Source of the DNA: Leuctra nigra
Taxonomy: Eukaryota > Arthropoda > Insecta > Plecoptera > Leuctridae
Direction: 5' to 3'
DNA length: 64,000 nt
Assembly: GCA_934045905.1 (NCBI GenBank)
Contig: OW203763.1
Span: 40,640,724-40,704,723 of the forward strand
A program made the position numbers and the translations under genes. The notes under the pieces were generated by a model. That model searched no databases, was not told the DNA's origin, and saw only the letters and a list, made by a program, of their open reading frames with translations. Shown here one piece after another: positions 34,681-46,019 of the stretch (positions are counted from its first letter, which is position 1; each line of letters opens with the position of its first letter).

Positions 34681-35501
34681 CAGTGGCGTCGGAACCGGGG
34701 GGGGCAGCAGGGGCACGTGCCCCCCCTAGACGTCTGAAGGGGGGGCATGAGTATCAATCTGCCCCCCCTGGTAACGCATTATATCTTTAAAAAATTACTC
34801 GATAAGGGCTGAATTTCAAAAAAATTCGCTGCGCGGCATTGTTAGGCATTGTTTGCGGCATTGTCATGTGAAAGTCTTCTGACGGAATTCAATTGATTTT
34901 GTTATTTTACACCAAAATCATTCACTGCCTAGAGTACCTATTAAAATTTGAGTAAATCGCTGCGGGGCTTATTTATATGAACATTCCTTATGAGTGAATG
35001 ATTAACTTTTGTTTTCTTACAATTAAAATAAAATGCACCATAATCATTCGAAATTCAAAAAATACGCTGCGCGGCATTTTAATGTGTAATGTCTATAATG
35101 TCTATGTCTATGTCTATGTCTAAAAATGTCTGAAATTCATAATGCATTTCAAATTGGACCTATTGTGAATGTGAATAAATGCGGAGATATCATCCAAAAC
35201 TAATCACTTTTCAAGTGCATATAATTAAGATAAAGATAGGTTTAAAAAGTGTGAAATCTTGTAGAAACGCTCCAAATTCATTACTGAAATTCAAAATTTT
35301 TCCGGGGCTATGCGCCCCGGACCCGCATGGTGCTGGGGGGCCTTCCCCCCAGACCCCCCATTGTTTCTCTTCGCAATCGTGTTTCCCACACACATCGTCA
35401 TTTACTGAATTATGTTCTCCCTTACAATTTAGTTCCTAACCTATACCTAGATCCCAAGCAAAATGTGCCCCCCCAAAGAAAATAGACTTCCGACGCCACT
35501 G
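34681..35501. mobile_element. hAT-type non-autonomous element (821 bp)
   Basis: Ends CAGTGGCGTCGGAA and TTCCGACGCCACTG with exact 8-bp target duplication CTTGACTG (34673-34680, 35502-35509). G/C-rich subterminal zones (GGGGGGGGCAGCAGGGGCAC, TGCCCCCCC) near both ends, a (TATGTC)n stretch at 35095-35120, and a block CCGGGGCTATGCGCCCCGG then ACCCGCA at 35300-35365 shared with the hAT at 54407-55271. No transposase ORF. Confidence 0.92.
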
Positions 35502-35604
35502 CTTGACTGCTATCAACACTCAAACTCCAGTGACAGTCTCTTATCTCCTAGGTAAACTGGAGGCTTATCCCATATCAAAAATTATCATTACTATGAGCAA
35601 GTTT

Positions 35605-36016
35605 TGGCCTGAAGGCCGCCATTTTAAAAATAACGTATAATTTGAGGTTTTGAGTTCAGTCCGGCTCAGACCGTCCTAGAGAGTGGTCACGTTACTCCTC
35701 GCTCTGACCCTTTATTCTACCCCGCAAATGCAAGTTTTACATAGAATCAGAGATTATGATCTCGTCGCCCCTTCGCGACAGGCCCCTTCGACCTGTCAGC
35801 TCGAGCGACGGAAGTCAAACAATGGATGATTAGACCCTCTTTAAGACTTTTACTCTCTCGGAATAGGTAGAGATCTGTCAAATAGCTGACCATAAGTTTC
35901 TGCATGATTTCACAATTAATAACCTCTCATAATATGAGAATAATATATACAAATTCGTAGTTAGAAAAGGGGTAGCAACATATATTGTTTTTTTTTTTAT
36001 TTTTTCATTAGCACAA
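35605..36016 (+). mobile_element. Second copy of the 14293-16437 element end
   Basis: Runs parallel to the reverse complement of about 16025-16400: CAGTCCGGCT, AGACCGTCCTAGAGAGTGGT, CTCGCTCTGACC, TTCTACCCCGCAAATGCAAG, AGAATCAGAGATTATGATCT. Roughly 80% alike. Its outer TIR is not preserved, so this is a truncated copy. The ORFs 35878-36328 on the minus strand have no recognised domain. Confidence 0.8.
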
Positions 36017-36332
36017 CTTTTGAGAGACCAATATTTGATACTGATATAATGGCTGTCAGAACTATTAGTTTCTAAGGTGATGAATAAAACTGAAATCAAT
36101 GAAATGAAGTAAAGAGTGTTATCACACTGTAGTACCTAAAAGGTTGAACACCAAAAGGTATAACCAAAAACCTGCCGTGAATGATGAGGAACATACCAAA
36201 GTTTCCATATTTTGTGTGATTGTGTGCTGAATGTGAAAAAGATTGCAAGATACTTGCATTAGCATTGTGGGCATAAAATGTTTTAGTTGAAAATTTGTCT
36301 GGGAATTGCATTTGTTTGTCCCTGTCAATTGA

Positions 36333-38964
36333 CCACTAGAACGGGGCGGAGTTAACTTTTGTTCGCGCCGCAGCCGCTAGGGGGCAACATTGATGTGGAC
36401 CAAGTTCTGCCGAACTGCAGGGATGCCATAAGATTCCTGCAGCAACTTTCGTGGATAAAATCGTCAAGAAAGTTATATTGTTTTAATCAAAGTTATTTTG
36501 TAAAGTATGTAGACAAGTAGGAAGGCCATTGGCTACTCAAAGAATGTTATAGTTTGTTTGTGAGTAGATATTATACCGAGATATGGACTTCAGAAAAATG
36601 CGTTGACACCTGGCTTTTGACAGCGCGGGAAGCTTAATATTTCTTACTCTCTAGATTTATGTAAGCAGTCTATAGGTATACTAAGTAGGAATAATTCCCT
36701 GGTAAACGTTATTTTTATTACAGATGTTTATTATTCACGGATTTATTGACGATTTGTTGTTTATTTCTACATACCTACCCACCCACCCACTTACCTACAA
36801 ACAGATTGCTGGTGGTATTTTTTACTCTTGTAGGTCTAAACTACCCTTACTGAAAAATATAGTTGCAAACTAGTCGGAAAATAGTATTAAAATAGTCACA
36901 ATAGTCGCGAAATAGTCACAAAGTGTAAACACGTGCAAACAGAGCAAAACTCGTTGTTAGAAGCAAATTTGAAAATAGTGGAGAATTGCAAACAAAATGA
37001 TCGTAAAATGCAAACAGATATCTCCTTCACACAAAATGCACACAAAATAGTCGGAAAAGATTGTGTGCGTATTGCGACTATTTTGTTTCCATTTTGTTCA
37101 TATAAACATATTGCAAACAAAATAGTCGAAAAGTATGTACATACATGTGTGCATTTAGCGACTATTCTGTGTGCATTTTGTTTATATAAACATAATGTAA
37201 ACTTTATGGGATTCCTGGGTGTTTATAATGACTCAACATAATATGAGCAAATATTTCTTTATTTGTTAATTAATGGTCATAGTTAAAATGATATGAATAA
37301 ATTCACAAAAGAAACTAGTAGGTATACTACAAGTAAAAGTATTATTTTCTTCAGCGATCAAAATATTAGAACATTGCAATAAAGATTATCATTCATTCAC
37401 CATTCATTCATCATATTAATGTTAGACATTCAGAGCATTCCCAATTAAGTCGATTTAAAAAAAAACTAATTTGATTATTGTTTGAATTTGATTCAACCGA
37501 TTGGAACCCTTATGGAACCGGTACCTGAACCGTTATTTTATTCTTTTCCAATTTTCATAAGTAAATATACAATACCTAGGAAAGTATTACAGGAACAACA
37601 ATTACCTGTAGGTAATTGTGAGAATCGTAGACGATTCTCACGACATTAAAAAATCAAGATTTTGTGATCGATCAATCAAGCGGTGGTGCACAATCAATTA
37701 AAACATTGTTGAAAACTTATCTTAAATAAACTAAGACTTGCTACACAGTCATACTGAAGGGAAAATGTAGAGTATTTTAGTTCGCTTCGGTTTAGAACTA
37801 CCTATTGCAGTTTCAATGTGGCAAAACACATCTGCCTCCTTGGCTCAGATCGTACGCTGCCAGATCGTCACGTGGAGGACCCGACTACATATCTTCATCG
37901 GAGCAAAATAATTTAACTTCGCACACTTATTACAATTGTCCATTTCTCTACAGATATGTGGTTTAAAATTGATTATGTGTGTTAATTAAGTTGTAGTAAT
38001 TAATTAAAGTTTTGAATTTGTTAGGACGTTTGAATTTGTTCGTAACGGTCATTTTGTTTTCACTTGACGACTATATTGTTTGCATTTTGGAACTATTCCG
38101 CGACCATTTAGCGACCATAATGTTTGCATTTTGTTACTATTCCGCGACCATTTAGCGACCATAATGTTTGCATTTTGATACTATATTGCGAACATAATGT
38201 TTTTATTTTTGGATCAGTTTCCGACTAGAATGTTTACATAAAGTTTGTATATCCATAGCATATTTCGACTATATTGATGGTATTCATTTTCCCGTATGCA
38301 AACAAAATGTAAACCAAATGTGGTAAATGTTTGTATTTTACGATTAGTTTACGATCATTTCTAGTCACAAAATAGTCGCTCAATGAAACAAAACGACTAT
38401 ATTTCGACTATTTTGCGACTAGTTGCTGTTTGCATTTTGTTTGCAATTTGCAAACGTTGTGATTATAAAACGACTATTTTGTGACCATGGATTTTTCAGT
38501 AAGGGTAGGTACCTAAAGAAGTAAATATTTTCGTCTAGGTATAAAGGTAGTGTGTGGGTTGCACTTAGTAATCAGTAATCATCTACTTATATAGTAACAT
38601 GATCAAATGAGTCAAGTTTATGATATGTAGGGAATAAGACAAGAAAAAAAAACATAGTCGCTTACGCTTTGCCAACACAGCAAACAGCCGTTTGTCTCGT
38701 CGAATTTCTTATATTTCTCACTTTTCTCGCAGCAGTGTTACTAGAAAATCCATGAAATGTTAATCGGGGAACCTTTGTGCTGATGTTACACCCCGAAACA
38801 ACACATTTCGGTACCATTTTCATCACTGAAATACGATCTTTGGATCAACCCATGATTTCCCCATGTGTTCTAATGGCGCGCGGCGAGGATCTGGCCCACA
38901 AGCATGTTCCCGCCACTTGGGTCACGTGACTCGTGACGTATCAGAGGGCGGAGCGTTCTAGTGG
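36333..38964. mobile_element. 2.6-kb TTAA-type element enclosing a TA element
   Basis: Inverted ends CCACTAGAACG...CGTTCTAGTGG, each followed by a CCGCCC or CGGAG GC-rich motif. Flanks are TTGA (36329-36332) and TTAA (38965-38968), consistent with a TTAA target with one mutated base. A 1.66-kb TA-flanked element sits inside. The residual interior (36360-36843, 38506-38950) has no ORF. TIR unlike the other TTAA elements in the window. Confidence 0.65.
36844..38505. mobile_element. TA-flanked element with TAGTC subterminal repeats
   Basis: Ends CCCTTACTGAAAAAT and ATTTTTCAGTAAGGG, flanked by TA (36842-36843, 38506-38507). The outer 400 bp on each side are crowded with AAAATAGTCG / CGACTATTTTG and TGCAAACAAAATG / CATTTTGTTTGCA motifs. 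Near the right end a 32-bp unit (CCGCGACCATTTAGCGACCA, TAATGTTTGCAT) is doubled. The middle carries a perfect hairpin at 37618-37641 (GTGAGAATCGT). The ORFs at 36896-37241 come from these repeats. No transposase. Confidence 0.8.
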
Positions 38965-39008
38965 TTAATTGCTCTTTTTGATCCACCAATGAGAATCCAA
39001 CTGTTAAT

Positions 39009-39330
39009 ATTTCCTGTTAATAACCAATAACATTCCTGGAATGACAACTATGTCATTCAATTTTAATATCTGTTGCAAAACTAGACCTCAACAAATCAGA
39101 CCTTCCGTGGCAGTAGGGGGAGGTTTGTTTTGGGCTGGGTCATGGTATAACTGTTAAATTTAAACAGACATAATTATACGACTATTATTTCCTGTTAATA
39201 ACCAATAACATTCCTGGAATGACAACTATGCCATTCAATTTTAATATCTGTTGCAAAACTAGACCTCAACAATTCAGACCTTCCGTGGCAGTAGGGGGAG
39301 GTTTGTTTTGGGCTGGGTCATGGTATAACA
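39009..39330 (+). repeat. 178-bp-period direct duplication
   Basis: ATTTCCTGTTAATAACCAAT through GGTTTGTTTTGGGCTGGGTC, ATGGTATAAC at 39009-39152 and 39187-39330. Almost identical (few changes), with a 34-bp spacer present once. Confidence 0.92.
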
Positions 39331-39384
39331 GAGAATAGACTACCTCTACTCTTGATTTTTTAAATTATGGCTTTAATAAAAAAC

Positions 39385-39853
39385 GTGTAGCTCCAAAACT
39401 AGAAGTCTGCCCACTAAGCGACTTGGCACACGTATATATTATCAATGATTAAAATATATTTTTTTTAGATTTTAAAAAATTGCCTTTTTTTGGGGTGGGG
39501 GGCCAAAAAAGTCAAAATTTTATTTTTATCTCCCTTTTTGGGGGGCAATTTTACGTTTTGCATAAAATATTTGAAAAGAACGAATCAAGAGCTACCTTTC
39601 TTAAAAACAATCGATTGTCTAGCTCAAACGGCTGAAAAGTTAGATAGGGTAGAAAGAACAATGGAGTACCAACAAAATTTTGGGTTTTTGGGCACCCCTT
39701 AATTCAGATACCGATGAAATTAAGGACAAACAAAAAAACATGTATACGTACGCTCATTTAGGGTAAGGAATAACTCCACCAAGTTTCATCGAAATCTAAA
39801 GAGGTCGTGTAAATAATTGAGATATTTTGGTTGCGTTGATATGGAACGACTCA
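39385..39853 (+). mobile_element. Diverged single-arm relative of the 6130-8527 element
   Basis: Blocks in the same order as the right arm 8080-8527: TTGGCACAC, an A/T run, GGGGG-flanked TTTTTT, CCAAGTTTCATC, AAATCTAAAGAGGTCG, and the end GGAACGACTC matching GGAATGACCC. Only one arm is present and it is heavily diverged. The ORF 39490-39702 is not recognised. Confidence 0.5.
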
Positions 39854-40419
39854 TGTGTATTATTGGCGTATTTAGGTATTATGGATTAATTAAAAATAAA
39901 AATGCAGAGTTTCAAACCACAAAATAGGCCATTATCTAAGTGCTTATATGAGCAAACATAATTTAAGAAATATTATCCAAACAGTTACTTGCCGTTCCGT
40001 GTAATAGAGCTTACCTAACACAAACCTAACACATTGTATCTATAAGAAACATATGGACTGAATTGTAAATGAAATATTTCATAAACTTAATTTCACTTAT
40101 CAACCAACCAATCTATTTCTTCTATAATCATAAGCAGACATTTCATCGGTCTACAAATAATTTGCTCAGCCTTTGAAAGGATTGGAAGTAAGACTGCATG
40201 TTAAAACTCTTATAAACAATAAATACCAATGCATTGGTTGCTTTACTATATCTAATCGCAAATAAATAATTATTAAGTATTCTTACAATAATAGATAGGC
40301 AGCTGCTTGCTTCCGAGTGTGTTTTGAATGGGGCGCTTCGAGCGGCCGCAACGGACTCCTCGAACCTACAATGCTATTTATATGGAAAAGTTTTTTTTAT
40401 TTATGGACGGATCTTTCTC
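39854..40419. other. Anonymous AT-rich sequence
   Basis: No gene, repeat end or RNA recognised. Confidence 0.5.
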
Positions 40420-40546
40420 AAAAACTATACAGGTCTAAGTTAGGATGAGATGAAGGTGTGTGCAAAATTTCAGATCGATACGTTGACCGGTGCAACCTGG
40501 GTTGAACCAAAAAAAAAAAAAAAACACACACACACACACACACACA
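40420..40546 (+). repeat. Dispersed AAATTTCAGATCGAT repeat with A/CA tail
   Basis: GCAAAATTTCAGATCGATAC, CCGGTGCAACCTGGGTTG then A16 (40509-40524) and (CA)11. The same arrangement occurs at 56570-56720, where GAGAGAAAGTGCC follows the A/CA tract. That continuation is found here only at 51479, on the far side of the inserted elements. Confidence 0.65.
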
Positions 40547-40912
40547 GGGCAGTGCAAGATGCCTTGTGTTCCGTAACAGAAACCACCATCACGTTCAGTG
40601 ATGTGATCATTAGTTGATGTTCAAAAAAAAAGTGAATAAGTGTAAAAATGTACCAGTGCTGTGATCAAGTCTGATCTCAATTATGTGATACATTTTCTAA
40701 GTTTTTTACCTTTTTTTTCCAAAATTTGTGTGTACTAATATAAATATGTATTTAATTCCAAAAATATGAACAGGTGTTTTTAAAGATGTGACATAGGACT
40801 TGAACTGCAACTAAGTATTGGTGAACTTATATCTTATATTATGCCATGTTTTTGTAAAAGCATTTTGTCTCTTTACTATGATATAACATGTATGTATCCT
40901 ACTGATCAATAA

Positions 40913-40994
<82 letters not shown>
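40547..40994 (+). mobile_element. Retroposed sequence with (TAA)n tail
   Basis: Ends GATCAATAAAA then about 27 TAA units (40912-40994), and is flanked on both sides by A-run plus (CA)n (40509-40546 and 40994-41013), which looks like a target duplication made in the microsatellite. The body resembles a 3' UTR. (TAA)n tails are known from I-type LINEs, so this may be a 5'-truncated LINE or a processed transcript. The Ile-run ORF across it is an artefact. Confidence 0.55.
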
Positions 40995-41000
<6 letters not shown>

Positions 41001-41761
41001 CACACACACACACATACTTGCATTGGGCCCCATCCGAGGTCAGTGAATACACACCACCAATCCGAGACACGCCATAATATCATAGCTAGAAGCTTGGTTC
41101 TTTGAAATGATTTACTCTAAGACATACCCAGAATGCAAATATCGTCTTCATATCCCGATATAACTCATTTGTGTATGAGTTAAGTCCACATTACGTCCGA
41201 GGTCAGTGAATTTACCAATTGGTTGAGAGGTCACGTGAATACACTCAATGTAAACGAGGTCAATACACATAACCGTCATTTCGTATCGAACATGCAAATT
41301 GAGGCCTCAACACAAAAGCGGTTGAGTCATAAATAACGTACTACTGAGGTCTTTGAGAACACAGACACAATTTGAGGCCTTTACACAAAGACCGTTAAAT
41401 CTTATATAGCATAGCTACAGAGGTCCCAAGAAATATAGGTAGATTGGTTATTTTAGCAGAAATGGTAGATATATTATGCCGTATATGATTGAAAAAAATT
41501 AAATAGAATAAGAATACACCTAATCACTAAATTGACGTGACTACATACTTAGTTGCCACGAATATTATCCCATAATTACTATTATATAATTAAAAATAAT
41601 ACAAAATATCACAAAAAAATTATTCAATTTGATTTAAAATTAAATTTAAGTTGTTTGTTTGGATATCTATCAAAAATACTTATTGTTTTAAGTAATTAAC
41701 GAATTATAGAATTTACCAATTAATTATGTTACTCTTACAGTTCGACTTTATAAGTACTCAA

Positions 41762-42224
41762 TGAGGTCTCGAATACACAGAATAATTGCTCCAATTGTTT
41801 CCGAGGTCTGTAGTGTAACACACACATATCAAAATATTTTACAATCACTTCGAGGTCTCTAATACACAGAATGAATGCTCCAATTGTTTCCGAGGTCTGT
41901 AGTATAACACACACATATCAAAATATTTTACAATCACTTCGAGGTCTCGAATACACAGAATGAATGTTCTAATTGTTTCCGAGGTCTGTAGTATAACACA
42001 CACATATCAAAATGTTTTACAATCACTTCGAGGTCTCGAATACACAGAATGAATGCTCCAATAGTTTCGGAGGTCTGTAGTATAACACACACAGATCAAA
42101 ATATTTTACAATCAGTCACTTCGAGGTCTCGAATACACAGAATGAATGCTCCAATAGTTTCCGAGGTCTGTAGTATAACACACACATATCAAAATATTTT
42201 ACAATCACTTCGAGGTCTCGAATA
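41762..42224 (+). repeat. 89-bp tandem array, left (five units plus partial)
   Basis: Units start with GAGGTCTCGAATACACAGAA at 41763, 41851, 41940, 42029, 42122 and 42211. Each has a second CCGAGGTCTG in the middle and ends AAAATATTTTACAATCACTT. The 42029 unit is 93 bp because CAGT is added. Closest pairs differ by only 2-4 bases. Confidence 0.95.
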
Positions 42225-42689
42225 TTTTTTATTTCCAAACCCTGATTCCAAAAATTTTCTAGATTATCTTCCCAAGACTCTCTTTCCATTGCTTACCTTT
42301 TTACAATTACCATTTGATAATTACCATTGCACCATTGCTGCTCAGTGCTAACTTAACTTTAAAACAAAGACTTACATCTGGTGCTGATTGCATTTCAAAA
42401 TGCAGCATTAAATTGCGGTAAATTGCTGTAGATGTTAGAATTGCGAACATAAAATGTGTTTTGCAAAATTTCAAAACAAGATCACTAAATGTTTAACCCT
42501 ATATTATTACAGTTGTTGGTGGATATCAAAGACTTCTACTAACACATTATTTCAAGGATAATGAAATTTGTAGGAGATTGAAGCAATGTCAACATTTGAT
42601 CAAAATTATTGTATTCAGTAGTTTTAACAGATAATGCCCACATTGCTTCAGACATATTGCAAAATACTGTTCATCGACTCAATACAAAT

Positions 42690-42935
42690 TAATTATTCAT
42701 ATCATCGCTAAGACGGTAATAATAGAAGAAATCAATTTTTTATTAACACAATCTTGAATATGAAATGACCTCACGAGATACCTGTGTATTCATCCCTAGG
42801 ACCTCACATACCTACTGTGTATTCATCCTTAGGACCTCACATCGGTGTGAATATTAATAAATACCAAATACGAGATCGAGTTCCATAAGTGACGAACGAA
42901 TTCAGTGAAGATATTCGATTTCATATCCACGGTAT
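42690..42935 (+). repeat. GACCTCAC/TGTGTATTCATCC block, copy 1
   Basis: AAGACGGTAATAATAGAAGA, TCTTGAATATGAAATGACCT, then TGTGTATTCATCC-GGACCTCACAT twice, then GTGAATATTAATAAATA and GACGAACGAATTCAGTG. The same blocks are at 46020-46235 and 49600-49860. The two motif repeats match the ends and arrays of the 10.4-kb unit in reverse orientation. Confidence 0.85.
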
Positions 42936-42950
42936 GCGTGCAATGTTTTG

Positions 42951-43345
42951 CCGGTACTGGGCTAGTACCGGTCAATTGCTCTACCCGTTAGCGGCAGGTT
43001 ACTAGGCCGGTACAGGCCCAGTAAAAATGTGTAAAAATGTTATTTTTCCGTTACTGGACTAGTCCCGTTTAATTTCTCTAACCGGTACCGGCAGGTAACT
43101 GGGCCGGTACCGGCGGTATAATGGGCCGGTACCGACAGGATACTGAATCGGTATCGGCAGATTCTGGATCGGTACCGGCAAGATACTGGATCGGTACCGG
43201 CAGGATAGTGGATCGGTACCGGCACGTTACTGGGCCTGTACCGGTCCAGTAAAAATGTGCCGTGGTCGGTACCGGCCACGGTTTTTTGGCCGATACTGGG
43301 CTAGTACCGGTCAATTGCTCTGACCTGTACCGGCAGCATATAGGC
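42951..43345. repeat. 22-bp minisatellite with palindromic CCGGTACCGG
   Basis: The core has units of 22 bp such as GGATCGGTACCGGCAAGATA followed by CT. About six units lie at 43100-43230. Longer diverged flanks (GCCGGTACTGGGCTAGTACC, GGTCAATTGCTCT) are repeated at 42951 and 43291, bracketing the array. Absent from the matching place in the second duplicated unit (about 47790), so it is a later insertion or expansion. Confidence 0.9.
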
Positions 43346-43540
43346 GGCACTCTGGGTGGTTACTAGGTTCTCACTCGGCCTCTAGGTGATATTCGAATTC
43401 CGCTTTGTGCAAATTCTTTTCTAGGTTCATGGAAGAGGACATGGTCTGGGGACGCGGCAAGTCATTAATTGCCAAATTTTGACAAGTGACCAGCGTTGTC
43501 TATTAACAAAAATTTATAAGGTGCATTTTATTGTTGAGCG

Positions 43541-44190
43541 AGCGACTCCTTTTGGCTCTTTTGGCACGGACTCTATTTTTTTGTAATTTTTTTCTACTAA
43601 CTTTTTCTACCTACACAGGTCGCAACGTTTCACCGATCGATCTAAAATTTTGCTCAAATGTAGAGACAACATTTTCTGTTTGCTGACTCTAATATTTTAA
43701 AAATCCGTTCATTGGTTAATTAGTAAATTAGATATCTCTTGATAGGTTGAAAAATTCAAATGGTCTTCAAGAAATCTGATCAAACTCACATTTTGCATGG
43801 TCATTAAGTCCGACATTATCTCTTATTTTACAATTTTTTTAACCGAATCAGTCAAGATCGTATGCACTTATTGACATTTTTAATATCTGTTAGAAATGAG
43901 GTATCGAAATTATTGTTATTCTACTGCAACTGAATCGGATTTCCTTTAGGAACCACAGTGTTTGAATGCTTTTTCAAGTTTCAATGAAAAGCAGATACTT
44001 TACTTTTATGTTGTTGAGTGGATCATATTTAAATTCAATAAGGATGAGGTATATGATTTCTGTGTGTTTGACAATACGGAATTCCGATTCGAAAATTTGC
44101 ACGTACCGGTGCTCGTTCATCAACGCGTTTCACTGAGCGTTTCCTAGTTATTTTATTTTTTTGTATTAAATTTCCTCAAAATTTGGCTCT
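43541..44190. other. Segment of copy 1 without counterpart
   Basis: AT-rich, includes an open frame 43962-44147 without recognisable features. In copy 2 the matching interval (47945-48045) is only about 100 bp, so either this is an insertion or copy 2 carries a deletion. No clear ends seen. Confidence 0.45.
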
Positions 44191-44266
44191 CAATTTGGCG
44201 GCCGCCAATTTCAGATACGAAATCGCTGCTTCAGCTTTGAAATCTATGTGAAAACAAGGCACGATT

Positions 44267-44507
44267 CTGGCAAATCTAGTGGAGCTGTCGCTCCACGCCA
44301 GCCAAGTCGTACGTCGCGCGCACACTCTCATATATATATATAGGCTGGAGCAACCCACTTTTACTTTAAGCATCAAAGTGGCATTTTCAGCATACTGGAT
44401 TTTAAAATTCGGAAATCTCACATTGCTGTAAAATATCTTAATTTCGAGCTATGGCCCACCCCACCACATATACCAAATTTGGGAACAATATGTTATCTAG
44501 TTTATAC
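44267..44507 (-). mobile_element. Most complete copy of the GAGCGACCGCTCCAC repeat
   Basis: Read on the minus strand it runs from ACATATTGTTCCCAAATTTG through GGGCCATAGCTC, AAAATGCCACTTTGATGC, GAGTGTGCGCGCG to GGAGCGACAGCTCCACTAG. The second duplicated unit has an empty site here (ACAAGGCACGATT joined directly to AAATATAGTTTATACGCC at about 48108), which bounds the insertion to about 240 bp. Confidence 0.8.
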
Positions 44508-44574
44508 GCGAAAAATCGATAACAAAAGCAACAATCGAATTTTAGCAAATATTCCGGAACACCCCAAGTGTACA

Positions 44575-44690
44575 GTCAGGGAAACTAGATGGTTCATACT
44601 CTGCCTCTCTCTGACCAATAACATAAACATGTTTTTATATGGAGCAGAGAGAGATAGAGTATGAACCATCTAGTTTCCTTGACTATACCT
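44575..44690. mobile_element. Hairpin MITE shared by both duplicated units
   Basis: Arms GGGAAACTAGATGGTTCATA, CTCTGCCTCTCTCTGA and complement (with ATAG instead of GCAG) enclose a 29-bp loop. The same element is at 48207-48322 in copy 2, so it predates the duplication. Confidence 0.8.
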
Positions 44691-45809
44691 ACCACTCTAC
44701 TCTATCGATCACTTCTTCGATCTGTGGTAGTTTAAAAACTTCGTTCAAATCCCTCAATTTGGTTCAATTACATCGCAAATAGACGATATCTAGGAAATGG
44801 CGTTGGGATCAATTGTTTTCATATCGCTGTGAAATTATTATATAAATGTAATACTTCACTCAATCACGTATTGCTAGACCGTAAGGTTCATTATTCCGCA
44901 CCTTTATCATGAGAATCTCGCCCTTATCCATATCACACACAGATGCCAATTCAGTAATTTGATGTTTTTTCACTTTCCTGACGACATTTTCAAAATAAGA
45001 GTTCATATTCGAATTCAGCGAGAAAACTGGAGTAAACCACTCTAAAATTCAACTGTTTACTTGCAAAAATGAGAGAGAAAGACCGATTTTAACATTCGTG
45101 AAATTGTTCAGATTTAATGCCATAGTAGCAACGTTAGAGCAACCTCGATCTTGCACGTGAAGTCAAAGCAGAGAAAATAATTTTATTTGAACGATGATTA
45201 CCGCTAATCCAAGCATTCTAGAGAAAAGTGTTTCAAACAAAAAACGCTCACAATAGGTTAATGCATCGGAGAAAAATATTGAATATGACCAATCCTCTTC
45301 AAAAAGAGAAGAGAAAAATCTGAGGACCTCGTTTGTAATGACATAATTCATATTGATCATCACACATTTGTGAACTCGATTTGTTATGTAAATGAAAATA
45401 TTGTGTGTATGAGATAGAACCTAATAATATAATAATATAATAAATATTTATTTTGAAGATGCGATTACCACAATAACCACTGACCAAGTATTCAAAAGAA
45501 AAGTATCTCCACACTGAAACACATTTCGCAGGCTTATTTGCTTATTTGCTTGATTCTAACATGCATTCTAACAATGCAAAATTATTGCTAAGAATGTCTT
45601 TATAAATAAATCGTGGACAGTATGAAATAGGGCATCACGTCCAATACATTTTTTGAAACTAATAACTCAAATTTGCATTAGATAAACACGTTTTAAAAAT
45701 GTACTTATAGTTGCGTGAAAACGGGCCTGACGTCAATTGTTGCTATTTTTATTTTATGAAGAAACTGTTGATGATGCATTCGGTGCCGTGGAAACAGGTC
45801 GTTCCTGAC

Positions 45810-45854
45810 CAGTGTTGTGATTAGATAATTTTATCTCGATAAGTCACAACACTG
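45810..45854. mobile_element. 45-bp hAT micro-element with perfect target duplication
   Basis: CAGTGTTGTGA...TCACAACACTG, 11-bp perfect inverted ends with only 23 bp between them, flanked by TTCCTGAC at 45802-45809 and 45855-45862. The aligned part of copy 2 (about 49420-49450) lacks it, so it inserted, or was reduced to this size, after the duplication. Confidence 0.85.
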
Positions 45855-46019
45855 TTCCTGACTCTCCTGCCAACGGTTCTAAACTTAAAACACTGAAGAA
45901 TTGCAGTTCTTAGATTGAAGTATTACGTGACGTGTTAGTTTTACTAAAATGCAGGTTTAAATTAATTATATTATGTTTATTCTAAATCAAAACTGTATTT
46001 GTTATGTGTCCATTATTCA

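Noticed and set aside
40811..41083. 90-codon minus ORF with an isoleucine run
   Set aside because: It is the (TAA)n tail read in reverse complement.
43040..43350. Two ORFs rich in YRS/AGT repeats
   Set aside because: They are translations of the CCGGTACCGG minisatellite, open in more than one frame.
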